From contig NW_026947514.1 of NCBI RefSeq assembly GCF_034190915.1, positions 7,600,201 to 7,664,200 on the forward strand: a stretch of DNA of 64,000 bases. The letters are read 5' to 3'. Of the stretch, positions 42,355 to 53,230 are shown piece by piece. The DNA comes from Cavia porcellus (Eukaryota > Chordata > Mammalia > Rodentia > Caviidae). Position 1 is the stretch's first letter; every line of letters starts with the position of its first letter. The translations under genes and the position numbers were made by a program. The notes beneath the pieces were generated by a model. That model was given only the letters and a program-made list of their open reading frames with translations. It was not told where the DNA came from and made no database searches.

Positions 42355-45117
42355 CTTCTGCTTCTTTTTTTAAAGGTCTGAAAACACTTGATGTCCCTGT
42401 TCTATGCACGTGCATGGGCGCACACACGCACACACCCCTTTCTCTTCTCTTTAAACAGAAGTGAAGAGGGGGGAGCCCAAAGCCCAGGTAGCCCCATCCC
42501 TCAAGTCCCCAGACTCTGGCTGGGCTCATGACTTCCGTATAGAGATGCCATCAGAACTGCACCTGCCAGCCAGTGTTTTTTGTTCTTGTCCAGTAGGTCT
42601 GCAATGAAATGCAGAGACAAAGAGAAGGGAAGCGACCCGGGAAGGGTATGTTGAGGCACAACAAGTACCACAAAGTGATGTGGGGCTCACATGCAGCTGC
42701 AGGGAGGGGGGCCATGGCCAGCTCCAGGATGGCCGCGCTGTGGTTGGTACTTACTGGCTGGCAGAAGGACGCAGCAAGCAGAGAGCTATCATTGCCGGGG
42801 TTAAGAACAGCAGCCAGGCAGTCATTCTGCAAAGCAGACTTGTAAAAGGGGACCTCTGTCATCTGTGGCTCCTGAACCCCTTTGTTATTGGACCATGTGG
42901 ATTTGGGCAGCCCCTCCTGCTGGGGGGGTCCCCTCCTGTGGGCCTGGAAGCCCCCGATCCCCATGCAGCCACCCTGCTTCCCCATGCGAACGCTGATGTC
43001 AGACCTGCTTGGCTGGGACAGCTATCAGCAATTCCTCTGTCCCGGCCTCGTGCCCTGCCTGCGAGGTCAGCAAGGTTAAACGGTGATCACACAAAGCCAG
43101 AGTTTTGAGCAGTCCGCTTAATGCAGGTGTGTGAGGAGCCATTTGTTTGCCTGTGAAAATGGCCCAGTATTTACTTATCTAGGGGTGGGCCACATCCGTG
43201 GTGGACTACGGAAGGATGGCAAGAGAGGGTGGGGTGCAGCTCCAGTTCCGGAGCTCCCCTGCTGGCCTAGCAGCAAACCATTCTGATGCAGCTGTGGGCC
43301 GCAGGCTGGGACCCAAGCCCCCATTGCAGGGCTCACGATGACACCTGCAGGACAGTCGTCCCTAGAGGGGAGGGAGGGGCCACCCAGTCTCTGCTTGCCG
43401 CGTGTGTGTGTGGGGGGGGGGGGGAGCCAGGCTCATCACTGGTACCCAAGGATGGGGAGAGGAGACCCAGTTCTCAGCCTGCCATAGGAGCCCCAGCAGC
43501 AATGAAGAACCCCCTTGCTGCAGAGTCGGGGACCTGGTTTCCAGCCCCCACCTTCCCAAGCCTCCCAAAGCCTGTGGTTGCCCCTGCTCAGCCACCAAGC
43601 TGGGAGAGTCACAGCCTGGGACAGCTGGCCAGCAGGGAAGAGGCAGGGAAGCAACAGGGACTGGAGGGCCAGCTGCCACACAGCAGCATCCAAACAGCGA
43701 TCTCCTGAGTCCTGTTCTGTGGCAATTTTTCACCGCCTGTCTGCTCCTTGCTACCATGCATCAAGGTGAGGCCACGAAGCCCGACGCCCTTACATTACAT
43801 GCTGGAGACTAAAGATGAAGGGATGTTCCTGGGCAATGTCACCCCTAGAGATGGGACCTAAGTCAGCTGAGCCCCTGCTCACAGAGCAGGGCTTAGGATG
43901 GCTGTTGGTCCCTCAGCTCATATCCTGGTCACCCACCCTTCCTGACAAGCCCATCCTAGAGAACTGCATGCATAGCTTCTCTATAGATCGTCTCAATGTG
44001 CCCCTCCATGGACCCACAGGCTTGTACACACACATGTGCACACGAGCTCACAAGCTGGAACATCTAAGCTGAGAGAATCCAATCAAGGCTGGGCTTCCAC
44101 GGCCCCGGCTCCATCTCTTCCTGTACACACGCTTGCAAAAGTCTCAGAGCCAGGACAGGGGAAGATGGGAATGAAAATGAACCGATTCAAAGATTTCTTT
44201 ATAACTTTTCTCAATATTCTGCTGATTGCTAGCTCAGTAGCAGATGTGATATGCTTAATGATGCATAGACAAGAAGCAGCCCCTAATCCCTAAATGAACT
44301 CCTTATCTCTAAATATATACAGGGGAAGCTATATAAACTCAATTCAGCCCCCTGCTCTTCCAGCTCGTGGGAGAGAGGAATAGAGGAGAGAGCCGGTGCC
44401 TAGGAGACCCGGCAGGGGCAGGGGGAGGGCAGGGAGAAAGTGGGCAAGTTGCAGGGACAGCTGGACACAGCACCCCTCGCCCCAGGGACATGTAGCCCAC
44501 CTGCATCTGCATTTCCAACAGGAGATCTGAGGGCTTCTGTGGCAGCAGTGATACTAGCAATGGTGACCCTCACTCCTGGACCCTCTCTCTGTTTAGTAGT
44601 TTGCATTAAGGGACCTCGGTGGTCGGCTAAAACTGGCTTTTCTTCCTCAGGTCAGTCTCTGTGAAATACACTGATGGCCACACTCAGCAAGCTTTTAAAC
44701 TTGGGAGTCCTTAGAAGGGCAATAAAAGCCCATTAACCCTGGGCTTTCTCCCCTCAGCATCTGCTGTGTGCAGGCACTGGGTCAAGGCCCAGGGAGGCCC
44801 AAGGTCCGTCCAGTGGGGAGAGATGTGAGCTGCCAGTGCAGGGAGGTGCCCAAGGCAGATGCACTGGGTGGGGGGTGAGGGGATCCTGGCTCATCCTCTG
44901 TACCTGCTGCACCCAGGGGTACCCGAGAGTGCAGAGTAGAGGCTCAGGGATTGGAGAACTTGAGGAGCTGGCTGAGGAGCTGGAAGGTAAGTCTGGGGGA
45001 AGGGAGGGAAGAAGGCCTGGGATGGCGGGGCTCAACTCTTCCTGCAGGAGGGAAGGGGCCTCAGTTTCCTCTACTAGTTTTTGCTGCCATGCTGAGTAGG
45101 TGGGCAGGAGAGTCGGC
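42355..45117. other. Gene-free unique sequence
   Basis: No gene recognised. A short AT-rich, repeat-free stretch at 44170-44300 (CTGATTGCTAGCTCAGTAGC, ATATGCTTAATGATGCATAG) may be another conserved non-coding element. A G13 run lies at 43412-43424 and a MIR-like trace near 44755-44785. Confidence 0.4.
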
Positions 45118-45256
45118 TTGGAGTACAAGGGGCTGGGGATTTAGCTCAGCAGCATAAGCGCCTGCCTTGGAAGCAGGCAGTCGTGAGTTCGATCCCCGGT
45201 ACCAATAAAAAGACAAAAAAAAAAAAAAAAAAAAAAAAAAAAGATTGGAGTACAAG
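45118..45256 (+). mobile_element. ID SINE, young copy with perfect 12-bp target duplication
   Basis: Full body starting GGGGCTGGGGATTTAGCTCA, with GCCTGCCTTGGAAGCAGGC and GTGAGTTCGATCCCCGGTAC, then AATAAAAAGAC and a long A tail. TTGGAGTACAAG flanks it at 45118-45129 and 45245-45256. The intact duplication and tail indicate a recent insertion. The pol III A box (TAGCTCAGC) and B box (GTTCGATCC) are intact. Confidence 0.95.
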
Positions 45257-48200
45257 AGATGCCAAGAGGCCAGTCCCGGGCCTGGACAGATCCCATCTCC
45301 GAAGCACTGTTTACCCCAGCTGGTCGGCTCGCCTTGAAAGGAATACAAAGGAGCACAGAGAGATGCTGTGGAAAGGAGGAAGATCAGCATCTGCCCACCT
45401 GAGCCAAAGAAGAGCTTATGCATATGCAATCCGGGCCCACTCTGAAGGTTTCCCATTAGCTGCGTACAGAAGCCATGGCCGGGTTGGGGGAACCTATATT
45501 TCACCTTACGTTGCACACAGCTGGGCTCCGACTGGCACCAATGCTAACATGCAAACGAGGCCCTATCTGTATTCATCAGGACTCTGGGAAGCCAGGAGGG
45601 GCAGGGACCCTTCCCTTCCAGAGCCAGCTGACAAAGACAAGTAGGTGGGGTATCCGGGAGGTGTCCTGCCTGCAGGAAGGGGTTGGGGTGGACAGAGGGC
45701 ACTGCAGGGAAAGGGACCCCATGTCCTTGTCACATCACAGTGGGAGGAGGGTGTCATCAAGAGCAGACTCAAAACCCAAAGGGGCCTGGAGCCAGAAGTC
45801 CTTTCAAGAAGCCCAGCCTAATGGCTTTATGAAGCAGAGATGAAAATATGGGGAGAGCCACACCCCAGTTGTAGGGTTTTGTTGATATTGCTGTTGATAT
45901 GTAAATACAGTTGTGTTCAATTTTTGCTCATACAGGTAAAGAGGGATCCAGGAAGCTCCCTGGTCAGCCGTGTCCAGGCCACATGCACCAGGCTGTGCGC
46001 CATGTGGAGAATGGACACAAATAAAGAGATTGGAGGCAGGGTCCCTGTCTTCAGGAGCCACACACAACAACTGAGCAGCAGACACCACAAAGCAGCATGC
46101 AGACAGAAGCCAAAGGGTGAAACGTGCCAGGTGTCTGAGGGGAAGTCCCTGGATCGAACACGCCACACGCCGGCTGCCGGGGGAGTCTGATGAGATCGGT
46201 TTCCTCTCAGAGGCATGGTGGAAATGCCAGCGCTGGGTGTGGGAGCCGGGGTCGCACCCAGCTCTTCTCCAACCCGCACGTTCTGTTTCAGCTCTGCTCT
46301 GAGCCCACTTGTGGCTCCCCTCGCACATCTCCTTCTTTATTTCTTGCTGGGAAAAATGTGGCAGCGAAACTCTCACCAGGCTGTAAAGAGGGGTCTGATT
46401 TCTCAGGAAGGACGCTTGTTCCCGTGGGCCTGGCTGTGCAGCTCTTACACAGAAGGAAGTGGCAAGTGACTGCCTAGGATGCGGTCCTGGGTTCCTCCCC
46501 CAGAGCCCCACGCAGAGAAGACAGAAAGCCCTCTCCCTCAGCCCCACCCAAATTAGCAGGTGGATCAGCAAAGCGGCTGTCCCTCTACAAGCCAGAACTC
46601 CCGTATCAGAGCTGGATGCTTACTCTAAAATACAGATAATAAAGCCTATTTGTTTCTTTGAGGTGCACACAGAGTGGCTAAGTGACATTTAGCATCTCAC
46701 TGATCGCACTGATCGGGTGTAGGTGAAAACAGGCCCATAGGATCGGTCACAGCAAGCTGTCAAAACAGATACGCAAACAGTGCCGACCGCACATGATAGA
46801 AAAGAGCCACAGAGCCCTTGGCTGTGCACCTAAAGAAGGCAGGTGCGACCTCACCTACAGCTATGGGGTGCTTCTTCCCGGAGCCCCAAAGGCTCTCCTC
46901 TTACTGCTCAGGGCTGCGTTCCAGATGGATGGACTCCCTGCAAGGCAGACTCCTGGATAAATACGCACCATCCCCCGCTGCCACCCCCGTCTTCCCCGCA
47001 CCCTCTCGGACACCAACTCTGCTTGGGCTCTCAAGGAAGGACAGAGAGTTAGAGCTGAATGTTAATCTGGCATTGCTCTCCCTCAGATGCACTTAGCAAC
47101 CAGTGAAAGAAAGAGGAGTCAGGGTAGTGAGACCATGTTCATTCTTTATGGAAATGAAGTACAGGCCAGCATTGTTTCTGGAAATCCCATAAACTACAGC
47201 TTAATTTCCTTGACCAGCTCTAGGTGATGCAAGGTTTCGGCCACATTCACAAACTTGCCTACCCTCTGCCTTCTGATTCACAAAGCTAGCCATGGTCAGC
47301 AGACAGATCAGAGGACTTCTGGTAAACAGGTATAGACCCTCCTCTAAGGACGGGGTTTTGACAGGGACCCCTGAGCTCTACAAGGATGTTCTAGCTACCA
47401 ACTGTGGCCCTGGACTCCCGGTGACAGTTTAGCCAGAAAATAGCAATAAAAAGTGTCACTTCTCAGTAAGAGGGGTCAGCTCACTGGCAGCACCTGCCTC
47501 AAGGGCCCCCTTGGTATGCAAGCTCTGAGCCCCAAGAACCCTCTCTTCAGGGTCTGTTTGTTAGGAAGGGTCAGCAGGCCAGAATTCTAGCTCCACTGCT
47601 TTCTGTGTCTCCTCCAGTCCCAGGTGATGACCCTGGTTCTCCAGGGCTGCTGGGAGACCTGAGAGCTTTGCAGAGAGGGCCCAAGTGTGCCTGTCTCTGT
47701 TCTACCGTCCATAACCATTCCCATCCTAACGATCGGCTCCATCATACAGAAGACTGAGAACCTGCAAAGCAAGCTGCATGGAAGATGGGAACCACCCCCA
47801 TTTCAAAGGCAGGATGCAGCCAGATAACCCACAGAAGTCTTCAGCCATAGCCAGGGACTTCGGGAGAGACTCAGGGCAGAACTCCTTCCATCCTTCACTC
47901 ACCGGCAGCATCTGCCACAGAACAGGCGCCGCCACTACAGCCAGGCTGGACGCAGCCCCAGCCTTCCGAGAGCTGCTCCACACAGGCAGAGCACAAGATG
48001 GCAAACGCTTCAAGCTTAGCCACAGGGCACAGGGCACTGGGGTAGGAGAGGGACAGAGCCCAGCCCGAGGGAGCATCCGGCAGCTCTGAGCAGAGGATCT
48101 GTGAAGGGGAACCTGCAGGCGGAGAGCCAGCCAGGCGCAATGGGCAGCAGTGAGGAGCTGGGGCTGAAGCTCCTAAGCACACGCTATGCCTGTGCTGGGC

Positions 48201-48719
48201 ACTGGTTCAGGGGGTGCCCAGTGCAACAGCAAGCCTGCCGCTAGTGGTCCCCCATGCCTGATTCCAGTGCGGAAGCCAAAGTAGGGCATGAGTAAAGGGG
48301 CACAAAACATGCCAGCCTGCGGGGTAGCCAGCTCTCCCTGGACGCCAGGCTAGGCTGCACCAGGAAATCATCACGACCCTCGGGGGACCCCGATTCTCAG
48401 GCACAGGCTACAGCCCCCCCCCACCTTGCCGCTTAGTGGCTTGGGCTCACAACAAGGCTGCAGTGAGGTGATCCAGGAGACTGGGAGGAGCCCCGTGCCC
48501 CTACTCTGCCTGTTCCCAGAGGTTCAGGGGCCAGGGGCTGTACAAGTCCAGCCCACACCCTCTTTCTAGAGAAAGTTCCCAAAGATGTGGCCTCATTTCT
48601 CCTCTTTCTGCTCTGTCCTGCTTGGCCCCCCTGCTCCTGACCTAGACCAAGAAGCTCTCCATAGCTCACTGCTGTTTCCTCCTCACAGCCCACAGCATCG
48701 AAGGCTGCAATTAGGACTT
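45257..48719. other. Gene-free unique sequence
   Basis: No gene recognised. A 255-codon minus frame (45804-46571) has no recognisable domain and is overlapped by several plus frames of over 80 codons. 46730-47100 and 47580-48180 read as ordinary unique DNA. Confidence 0.45.
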
Positions 48720-48725
48720 GCAGAC

Positions 48726-49154
48726 TGTTGGGAGCCGCGGCCGACACCGGTCGCCTTACTTGGCGGACGTAGGGCCTGTGGGTGGGAGCGGAGCCTGAGC
48801 TAGATTGCCCCTCCCATTGAGTGAGCCAAGTTGGCGCCTGCTTCCTGCCCCCTGATTGCGCTGGCAACGTAAACAACCCGCTCTGTAAGATAGTCTGCCT
48901 AGCAACAACTGATGTTAGCCAATCAGCCCGCATCGGGCGCTTTGAACTGATTGGCCACTGTTGCCCTATAAAAGTGAATGCCTCTCCCGCCACGAGGGGA
49001 AGCACAGAGAGAGATAGAGAAAGTCCACCGGCGAGAAAGGGCTGGTGGCAGAGAGGAGGCCTCGCGGGGCCCACGCGGAGATAAATAAAGGCAAGATTGC
49101 ACACCGCCAGACTTTGTCGTGTGTCTTTCCTGCCGGCCGGGAGCGACCTCGACA
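48726..49154 (+). repeat. 5' LTR of the composite ERV (family A)
   Basis: 429 bp, TGTTGGGAGCCGC... to ...GACCTCGACA. It contains CCAAT at 48919-48923, an inverted CCAAT (ATTGG) at 48950-48954, a TATAAAA box at 48967-48973 and AATAAA at 49084-49089 followed about 20 bp later by the TTTGTCGTGTGTC region. It differs from the 3' LTR at one position (C at 49063, T at 54263), a CpG transition. Confidence 0.96.
48967..48973 (+). promoter_or_regulatory. TATA box of 5' LTR
   Basis: TATAAAA, 44 bp downstream of a CCAAT box. The same motif lies at 54167-54173 in the 3' LTR. Presumed pol II start of the proviral transcript. Confidence 0.8.
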
Positions 49155-49156
49155 TC

Positions 49157-49176
49157 TGGTGGCCCCCGTACGGGGA
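49157..49176 (+). promoter_or_regulatory. Primer-binding site of the 5' half
   Basis: TGGTGGCCCCCGTACGGGGA begins two bases after the LTR end, at the position expected for the tRNA primer site (TGG complements the tRNA CCA end). The tRNA is not identified: it does not look like the common lysine, proline or phenylalanine sites. Confidence 0.75.
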
Positions 49177-49330
49177 ATAAAAGACTCAGCGACGTGCCTC
49201 TTCGGCCGGGAGGTGCGATTGCTGTCGCCTGCGGTACGACGGAGGACCTGGCCCAATAACAACGGAAGGCATCGAGCACCTCTTCTCTTCACCCTGATCA
49301 GCTGCGTGAGATACAGCGGTTCCCGGGACA

Positions 49331-49337
49331 GGTGAGT
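49331..49337 (+). promoter_or_regulatory. Likely major splice donor in the leader
   Basis: GACAG|GTGAGT at 49327-49337. An equivalent GACAG|GTGAGT occurs at 52149-52159 in the leader after the internal LTR, so the motif is conserved between the two families. Confidence 0.6.
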
Positions 49338-49481
49338 ACTGGGTCACCTGGGTTGGGTGGACGCACCTAACAGATTTTGAGCGCCACACGAGTGGACGCT
49401 GGGTTTTTTTTTTCTTTTCTTTTCCCTTTGCATCTGTTTTGCTTTCGCTTCGCTAATACAGCCCGACAGGCTTTTGATAGA

Positions 49482-50591
49482 GCTTGATCGGAATGCTCAG
49501 AGGAGCCCGGAGCCACTGCCGATTGTGGGTCTCCGGAGGACCCTCAGGGCTCTAATTCTGATTCTGATTCGGAAGGTTCAGAAGAGGAGGTTGTCTTCGC
49601 TAAACAGGACCCTCCTGCACAGCTTAAAGAGGAATTTAGGGCTCGGGAAGATAAAAAGGGGAACCAAACACCACCCTGCCCGAGCTACTCCGCCTTACGG
49701 GAAGAGCTTAAGCCCTTCCGCCCTTTGGCAAGTTCTCGACCCATGGTCGCCCCCTTCAGGGCTCCAGGCCCTACTGCACCGCCGTGGCCGGAAGAGGAGT
49801 TGCTCCCTGGGCTGCCACCACAACCTATGGCACCGCCCTGGTTAGAGGGAGAGCTACTTCCTGGGTTGCCTTCTGCGCCCCCATCTGGGGAGGGAGGAGG
49901 ACGTTCCTTCTACCAGAGGGTATGGTCGCGGCTTCCCTTTGAGTGTTCCGGTCTCCATGCATTCCCGGTACAAGTAGGAGGCAGGGGAGGAGGAGGATAT
50001 TATGAGCCCTTAGAAATTAAACAACTTAAAACTATCAAGGACGCAGTTTCAGCTTATGGGCCCAATGCGCCATTTACCATGGCGCTTTTAGAGGCATTGG
50101 CAGGTCTGCTTTTAACTCCTGGAGATTGGACCCAGCTGGCACGCGCCTGCCTCTCCCCTGGACAATATTTAGATTGGAAGTCCTGGAATGAGGAATTCTG
50201 TGTAGAGCAGGCGGCAGCCAACAGGGAAAATAACCAGAGAGAGTGGAACAGGGATATGCTATTAGGGCGAGGAGCCTTTGAGGAAGATCAAACTCAATAC
50301 CCTCGCCAGGTTTATGAACAAATTAGCCGCTGTGGCCTCCAGGCCTGGAGACGGCTGGCTGGAAAGGGAGAACATACGGGTCACCTTACAAAAATTATAC
50401 AAGGGCAGGGAGAGCCATTTTCAGACTTTGTGGCCCGCATGCTTGAGGCCGCTAACAGGATTTTTCCAGATGCTGAGGCGGCTCACCCTCTCATAAAACA
50501 ATTGATTTTTGAACAGTGCACTAAGGAGTGCCGTGATGTCCTAAGAACTAACAAAAATAGGTCCTTAAGAGTGGACACGCCTGTGCCGTGA
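49482..50591 (+). pseudogene. gag: gag remnant: linker and capsid, without matrix N-terminus
   Basis: A frame of about 370 codons runs open from 49482 to a stop at 50591. It lacks the initiating ATG and matrix start: a stop lies just upstream and the leader joins directly to an acidic Ser/Asp/Glu linker (SDSDSEGSEEE). After a proline-rich stretch with a repeated LLPGLP motif, the capsid begins near FPVQVGGRG, with helices such as YYEPLEIKQLKTIKDAVSAY and the major homology region IIQGQGEPFSDFVARMLEAA at roughly 50390-50450. It ends soon after the capsid C-terminal domain; nucleocapsid zinc knuckles are absent. Capsid type is betaretroviral/IAP-like. It could be translated from an internal ATG (49743) but not as a normal myristoylated Gag. 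Confidence 0.85.
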
Positions 50592-50689
50592 ATTGGGTGG
50601 CCACGGCCTAACGCCCAAAGGAAGAATATCATTGGCACTCTTTACCATAAATTTTTTAAACCTTAATCATAATAATCATTCCCCTGCCA

Positions 50690-50862
50690 TGGAGCACAAT
50701 AACCCGTCCCCGACCGACAAAGGGCTGGTGAGATGGAAAGATGTCCTTACAGGACAATGGATGGGCCCGGATCCAGTGATTAGCTGGACCCGAGGTGCGG
50801 TTTGTGTCTTCCCACAGGAACCAGGCTGCGAACCGCTGTGGGTCCCGGAAAGATTGACGTGA
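50690..50862 (+). pseudogene. pol: Integrase C-terminal domain remnant (first copy)
   Basis: The frame reads [20 protein letters not shown], then [12 protein letters not shown] and LWVPERLT before a stop. This is the SH3-like C-terminal DNA-binding segment of a betaretroviral integrase. It follows the capsid frame within about 100 bp, so nucleocapsid, protease, reverse transcriptase, RNase H and the integrase core have been deleted. The second copy at 53054-53180 is clearly homologous (about 85% at DNA level by eye). Confidence 0.85.
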
Positions 50863-50977
50863 GCAGTAAACTCCCCACCAGTTCCTGATAAAGCACAGGA
50901 GGATAAGCCCGCGGACACAAGTCAACTCGACCCTTCTGGGACCGACGCTCAGCGCTCGAGACCATCTACAAACTAAA

Positions 50978-51344
50978 ATGTCTGGTTTGGAGCTTTTTCT
51001 ATTCTGTGGGTTCCTATTAATCACCCCTGTGATATGCTCAGATTCCACAGAACCACCACAATATCTTTGGGGTCCTTGGCACCACCCGCCCACATTGGCA
51101 CCTTTTTCGGCGGCCTCGCCCGCCTCACCCAGGGTTTACACCATCAATCAAACAGTCCTTGATTATCCTAGTAGGGCTTGTGGTTATTAAATGCTTGTTA
51201 GATCGCCTCATACAAACTCAGCAGCAGGTTAAGATCACAGCTATGGCAGCCATGCAAATGGCAGCAGGTGGCCCAGCAGGCCGCCGCATATCTCCTTCAC
51301 ATTGCAGAACATCAGCTATAAGAGCTGAGTGGGCAAGCCAATGA
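50978..51344 (+). pseudogene. env: env remnant: signal peptide and TM tail, internally deleted and frameshifted
   Basis: An ATG at 50978 opens a 70-codon frame beginning with a hydrophobic signal-peptide-like stretch (LFLFCGFLLITPVIC). In another frame from about 51159 comes a membrane-spanning segment and tail (IILVGLVVIKCLLDRLIQ). The surface subunit and the fusion/heptad regions are missing. No functional envelope protein can be made from this locus. Confidence 0.7.
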
Positions 51345-51754
51345 CGGGTAAGATGGGAAAAGCCCTCCCGGTCAACCTAAGACAGGCTCCACTCAGATAT
51401 ACATGGCCTATAAGGCCAGGGGTCCCTTCTGGAGTCAAATTATTGGCATTGAGATGCGAGACCAAGGGTACTGCAGTGCCATCCGCCCCAAAGGTTGGGG
51501 GGAAGGCAGGAATGAATGTCTATATGCATCCAGGTTTGGTTCGCATATGCCTGGCCCTGCGAAAAAATGAACCACTCACCTTGAGCATGGTCCTGGCGCA
51601 AGGATATGCACAAAACAGGGTGATGCACAGCAGGGTATAGACCTCTACATTCTCTCATGCCTCGGCCTACAAGGTAGGCCCACTCCTAGGTGTCTAACAG
51701 CAACAAGGTCATAGACACCTTGGAGGGACCCACAGACCATCCTATTTTAATAAA
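51345..51754 (+). other. 3' non-coding region of the first ERV half
   Basis: Shares ordered words with 53560-53900: CAATGACGGGTAAGA, then CTATATGCATCCAGGTT here versus CTATGTGCATCCAGGTT there, then CTGGCCCTG. The two halves are therefore homologous but diverged families. Confidence 0.7.
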
Positions 51755-51769
51755 TAAAAAAGGGGGAGA
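51755..51769 (+). promoter_or_regulatory. Polypurine tract before the internal LTR
   Basis: AAAAAAGGGGGAGA directly abuts TGTGGGAAGCC, the start of the internal LTR, as expected for a plus-strand priming site. Confidence 0.85.
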
Positions 51770-52073
51770 TGTGGGAAGCCGCCTATGAATGGCGCCCATT
51801 TCCTGCTTCCGGGTTCTTCCTGGCCTGAACAAGCCCGCCAAATTGTCAGGTCTGCCCAGTTACCCGTGACGCTAGCCTATCAGCTTGTTAGGCGCGCTTC
51901 TCTGTGATTGGATACTGCTTCCCCTTATAAGAGGTTGTTCCTGCCCCCAACGGGCGGAAGAGGAACCAATGTTGAGGGTGGCGGACCTTGTTAGGTCCGG
52001 TTCGCTGTACGCAATAAAGTTTGAGAGCTGATCCTGCTCGAGTTTGGTCTCCTGTCTCCCGCGGCTCCGGTCA
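51770..52073 (+). repeat. Internal LTR (family B)
   Basis: 304 bp, TGTGGGAAGCC... to ...CTCCGGTCA. Its sequence is unlike the outer LTRs. It contains TTATAA at 51925-51930 and AATAAA at 52013-52018. It has a polypurine tract on its left and a primer-binding site on its right, so it sits between two retroviral internal regions exactly as a shared LTR in a tandem provirus would. It has no flanking target duplication of its own that I can see. Confidence 0.92.
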
Positions 52074-52075
52074 TT

Positions 52076-52094
52076 TGGTGGCCCGCACGGGGAC
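52076..52094 (+). promoter_or_regulatory. Primer-binding site after the internal LTR
   Basis: TGGTGGCCCGCACGGGGAC starts two bases after the LTR end. It closely resembles the site at 49157, so both families use the same or a similar unidentified tRNA primer. Confidence 0.75.
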
Positions 52095-52283
52095 TGATCA
52101 ACCCCGAGACACGGCGGTGGTGTGCAACGCTCCAGCGTGGTGCTGCCGGACAGGTGAGTTGGGGATAAGCCTGGGCTCTGGGTGGCGCGCACCTACAGGG
52201 CTTTTAGACTCCCCTCAGGCTCACGCGTAGGTGACGGGTTCTTTAAGTCACACGCGGTGAGTAACAGCCCTTAGAGGTTAAAA

Positions 52284-52847
52284 ATGGGTAATTTACCGAG
52301 CGCAGAGGCGCGGCCCTTGGTAAAGGCCCTTAGGAAGCTTTTAAAAGCTAGAGACCTCAGGGTAGGTCAAAAAACACTGGAACTATTCATAACAGAGGTA
52401 GATAGGGTGGCTCCCTGGTTTTTACCCACGGGGCATTTAAACCTGCCGTCATGGGAGAAGTTAGGCGGGGACCTCGCCTCGGCGGAATTGGGAGGGGATA
52501 TTTCGCCGGCTATTCGCCCCCTGTGGGAAATGATACATGCGTGCCTTGACTCCTATGCCGAGTTGCGCCGCGAATTGTGTGCGTGCGCCGCCCGAAAAAA
52601 GCAGAGAGAGGAAAAAGGGCCCCCGAGCGCTCTCTGGCGGGGAGGAGATAAAGAGCCATCCGCTCCGCCCTGGAGCTCTTCTCCAGAAGCGGCTCCCCGC
52701 CGAGAGGCTGCTACAGGGAACCCTCCCTTCTCTCAGCCGGCACAGGAAGTGACGCCCCGTTCCACTCTGTCGCGACCGCCGTCCTATGACGTTGCGCCGT
52801 GGGGCGGACGGTATTTTCATGGGCGGCTACTCTGCCGAGCAGGCTGA
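52284..52847 (+). pseudogene. gag: gag remnant: matrix domain only
   Basis: The frame opens with MGNLPSAEARP, a Gly2 myristoylation-type start, and encodes a helical matrix-like domain (LVKALRKLLKARDLRVGQ, LPSWEKLGGDLASAELGGDI) followed by a Pro/Ser-rich linker with RPPSYDVAP. It stops at 52847, 187 codons in, before any capsid. An ID SINE lies 22 bp downstream. The 5' half has the opposite loss (capsid without matrix). Confidence 0.85.
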
Positions 52848-52869
52848 GAAAAACGCCGGTTGAGGAAAC

Positions 52870-52964
52870 GGGGGCTGGGGATTTAGCTCAGCGGCATAAG
52901 CGCCTGCCTTGTAAGCAGGCAATCGCGAGTTCGATCCCTGGTACCGATAAAAAAAAAAAAAACG
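52870..52964 (+). mobile_element. ID SINE, young copy, inserted in the ERV
   Basis: GGGGCTGGGGATTTAGCTCA start, GCGGCATAAGCGCCTGCCTT, GCGAGTTCGATCCCTGGTAC, then an A-rich tail that continues as AAAAATA repeats to about 53010. It sits at the junction between the matrix remnant and the integrase remnant. Both pol III boxes are intact. Confidence 0.93.
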
Positions 52965-53041
52965 AAAAAGACCAAAAATAAAAAAAAATAAAAAATAAAA
53001 AATAAAAAGGGGGAGTAAGCCAAGGCCTGCCTCCAAAGGCG

Positions 53042-53230
53042 CGGTTATCTATGGCATGACAATGGATGGGCCCGGATCCGGTGGTTAGCTGGAACCGAGG
53101 CGCGGTTTGTGTTTTTCCGCAGGAACCGAGACGAAAACCACTGTGGGTCCCAGAGAGGTTGACGCGACAAGTCCCTCGACTAAAGATCAGGCCTGTTCCA
53201 CCAGAGGCCAACCGCAGACCCAACAACAAG
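53042..53230 (+). pseudogene. pol: Integrase C-terminal domain remnant (second copy)
   Basis: Reads [20 protein letters not shown], then [14 protein letters not shown], continuing into a basic tail. Homologous to 50753-50862 but without the stop after the ERLT motif. It follows the matrix remnant and the ID directly, so capsid through integrase core are missing in this half. Confidence 0.85.

Noticed and set aside
45129..45205. A functional tRNA-Ala gene
   Set aside because: The sequence is tRNA-like with an alanine-type anticodon loop, but it has an extra 5' GGGGCT block, a mismatched acceptor stem, an A-rich tail and a target duplication, so it is an ID SINE.
45804..46571. 255-codon minus-strand open frame
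   Set aside because: No recognisable family or domain, no splice context, and comparable plus-strand frames overlap it. Kept as a chance frame.
48433..49155. 240-codon minus-strand frame (a second copy near 53915-54433)
   Set aside because: It is the antisense of the LTR and appears twice only because the LTR is duplicated. No evidence of an antisense viral gene.
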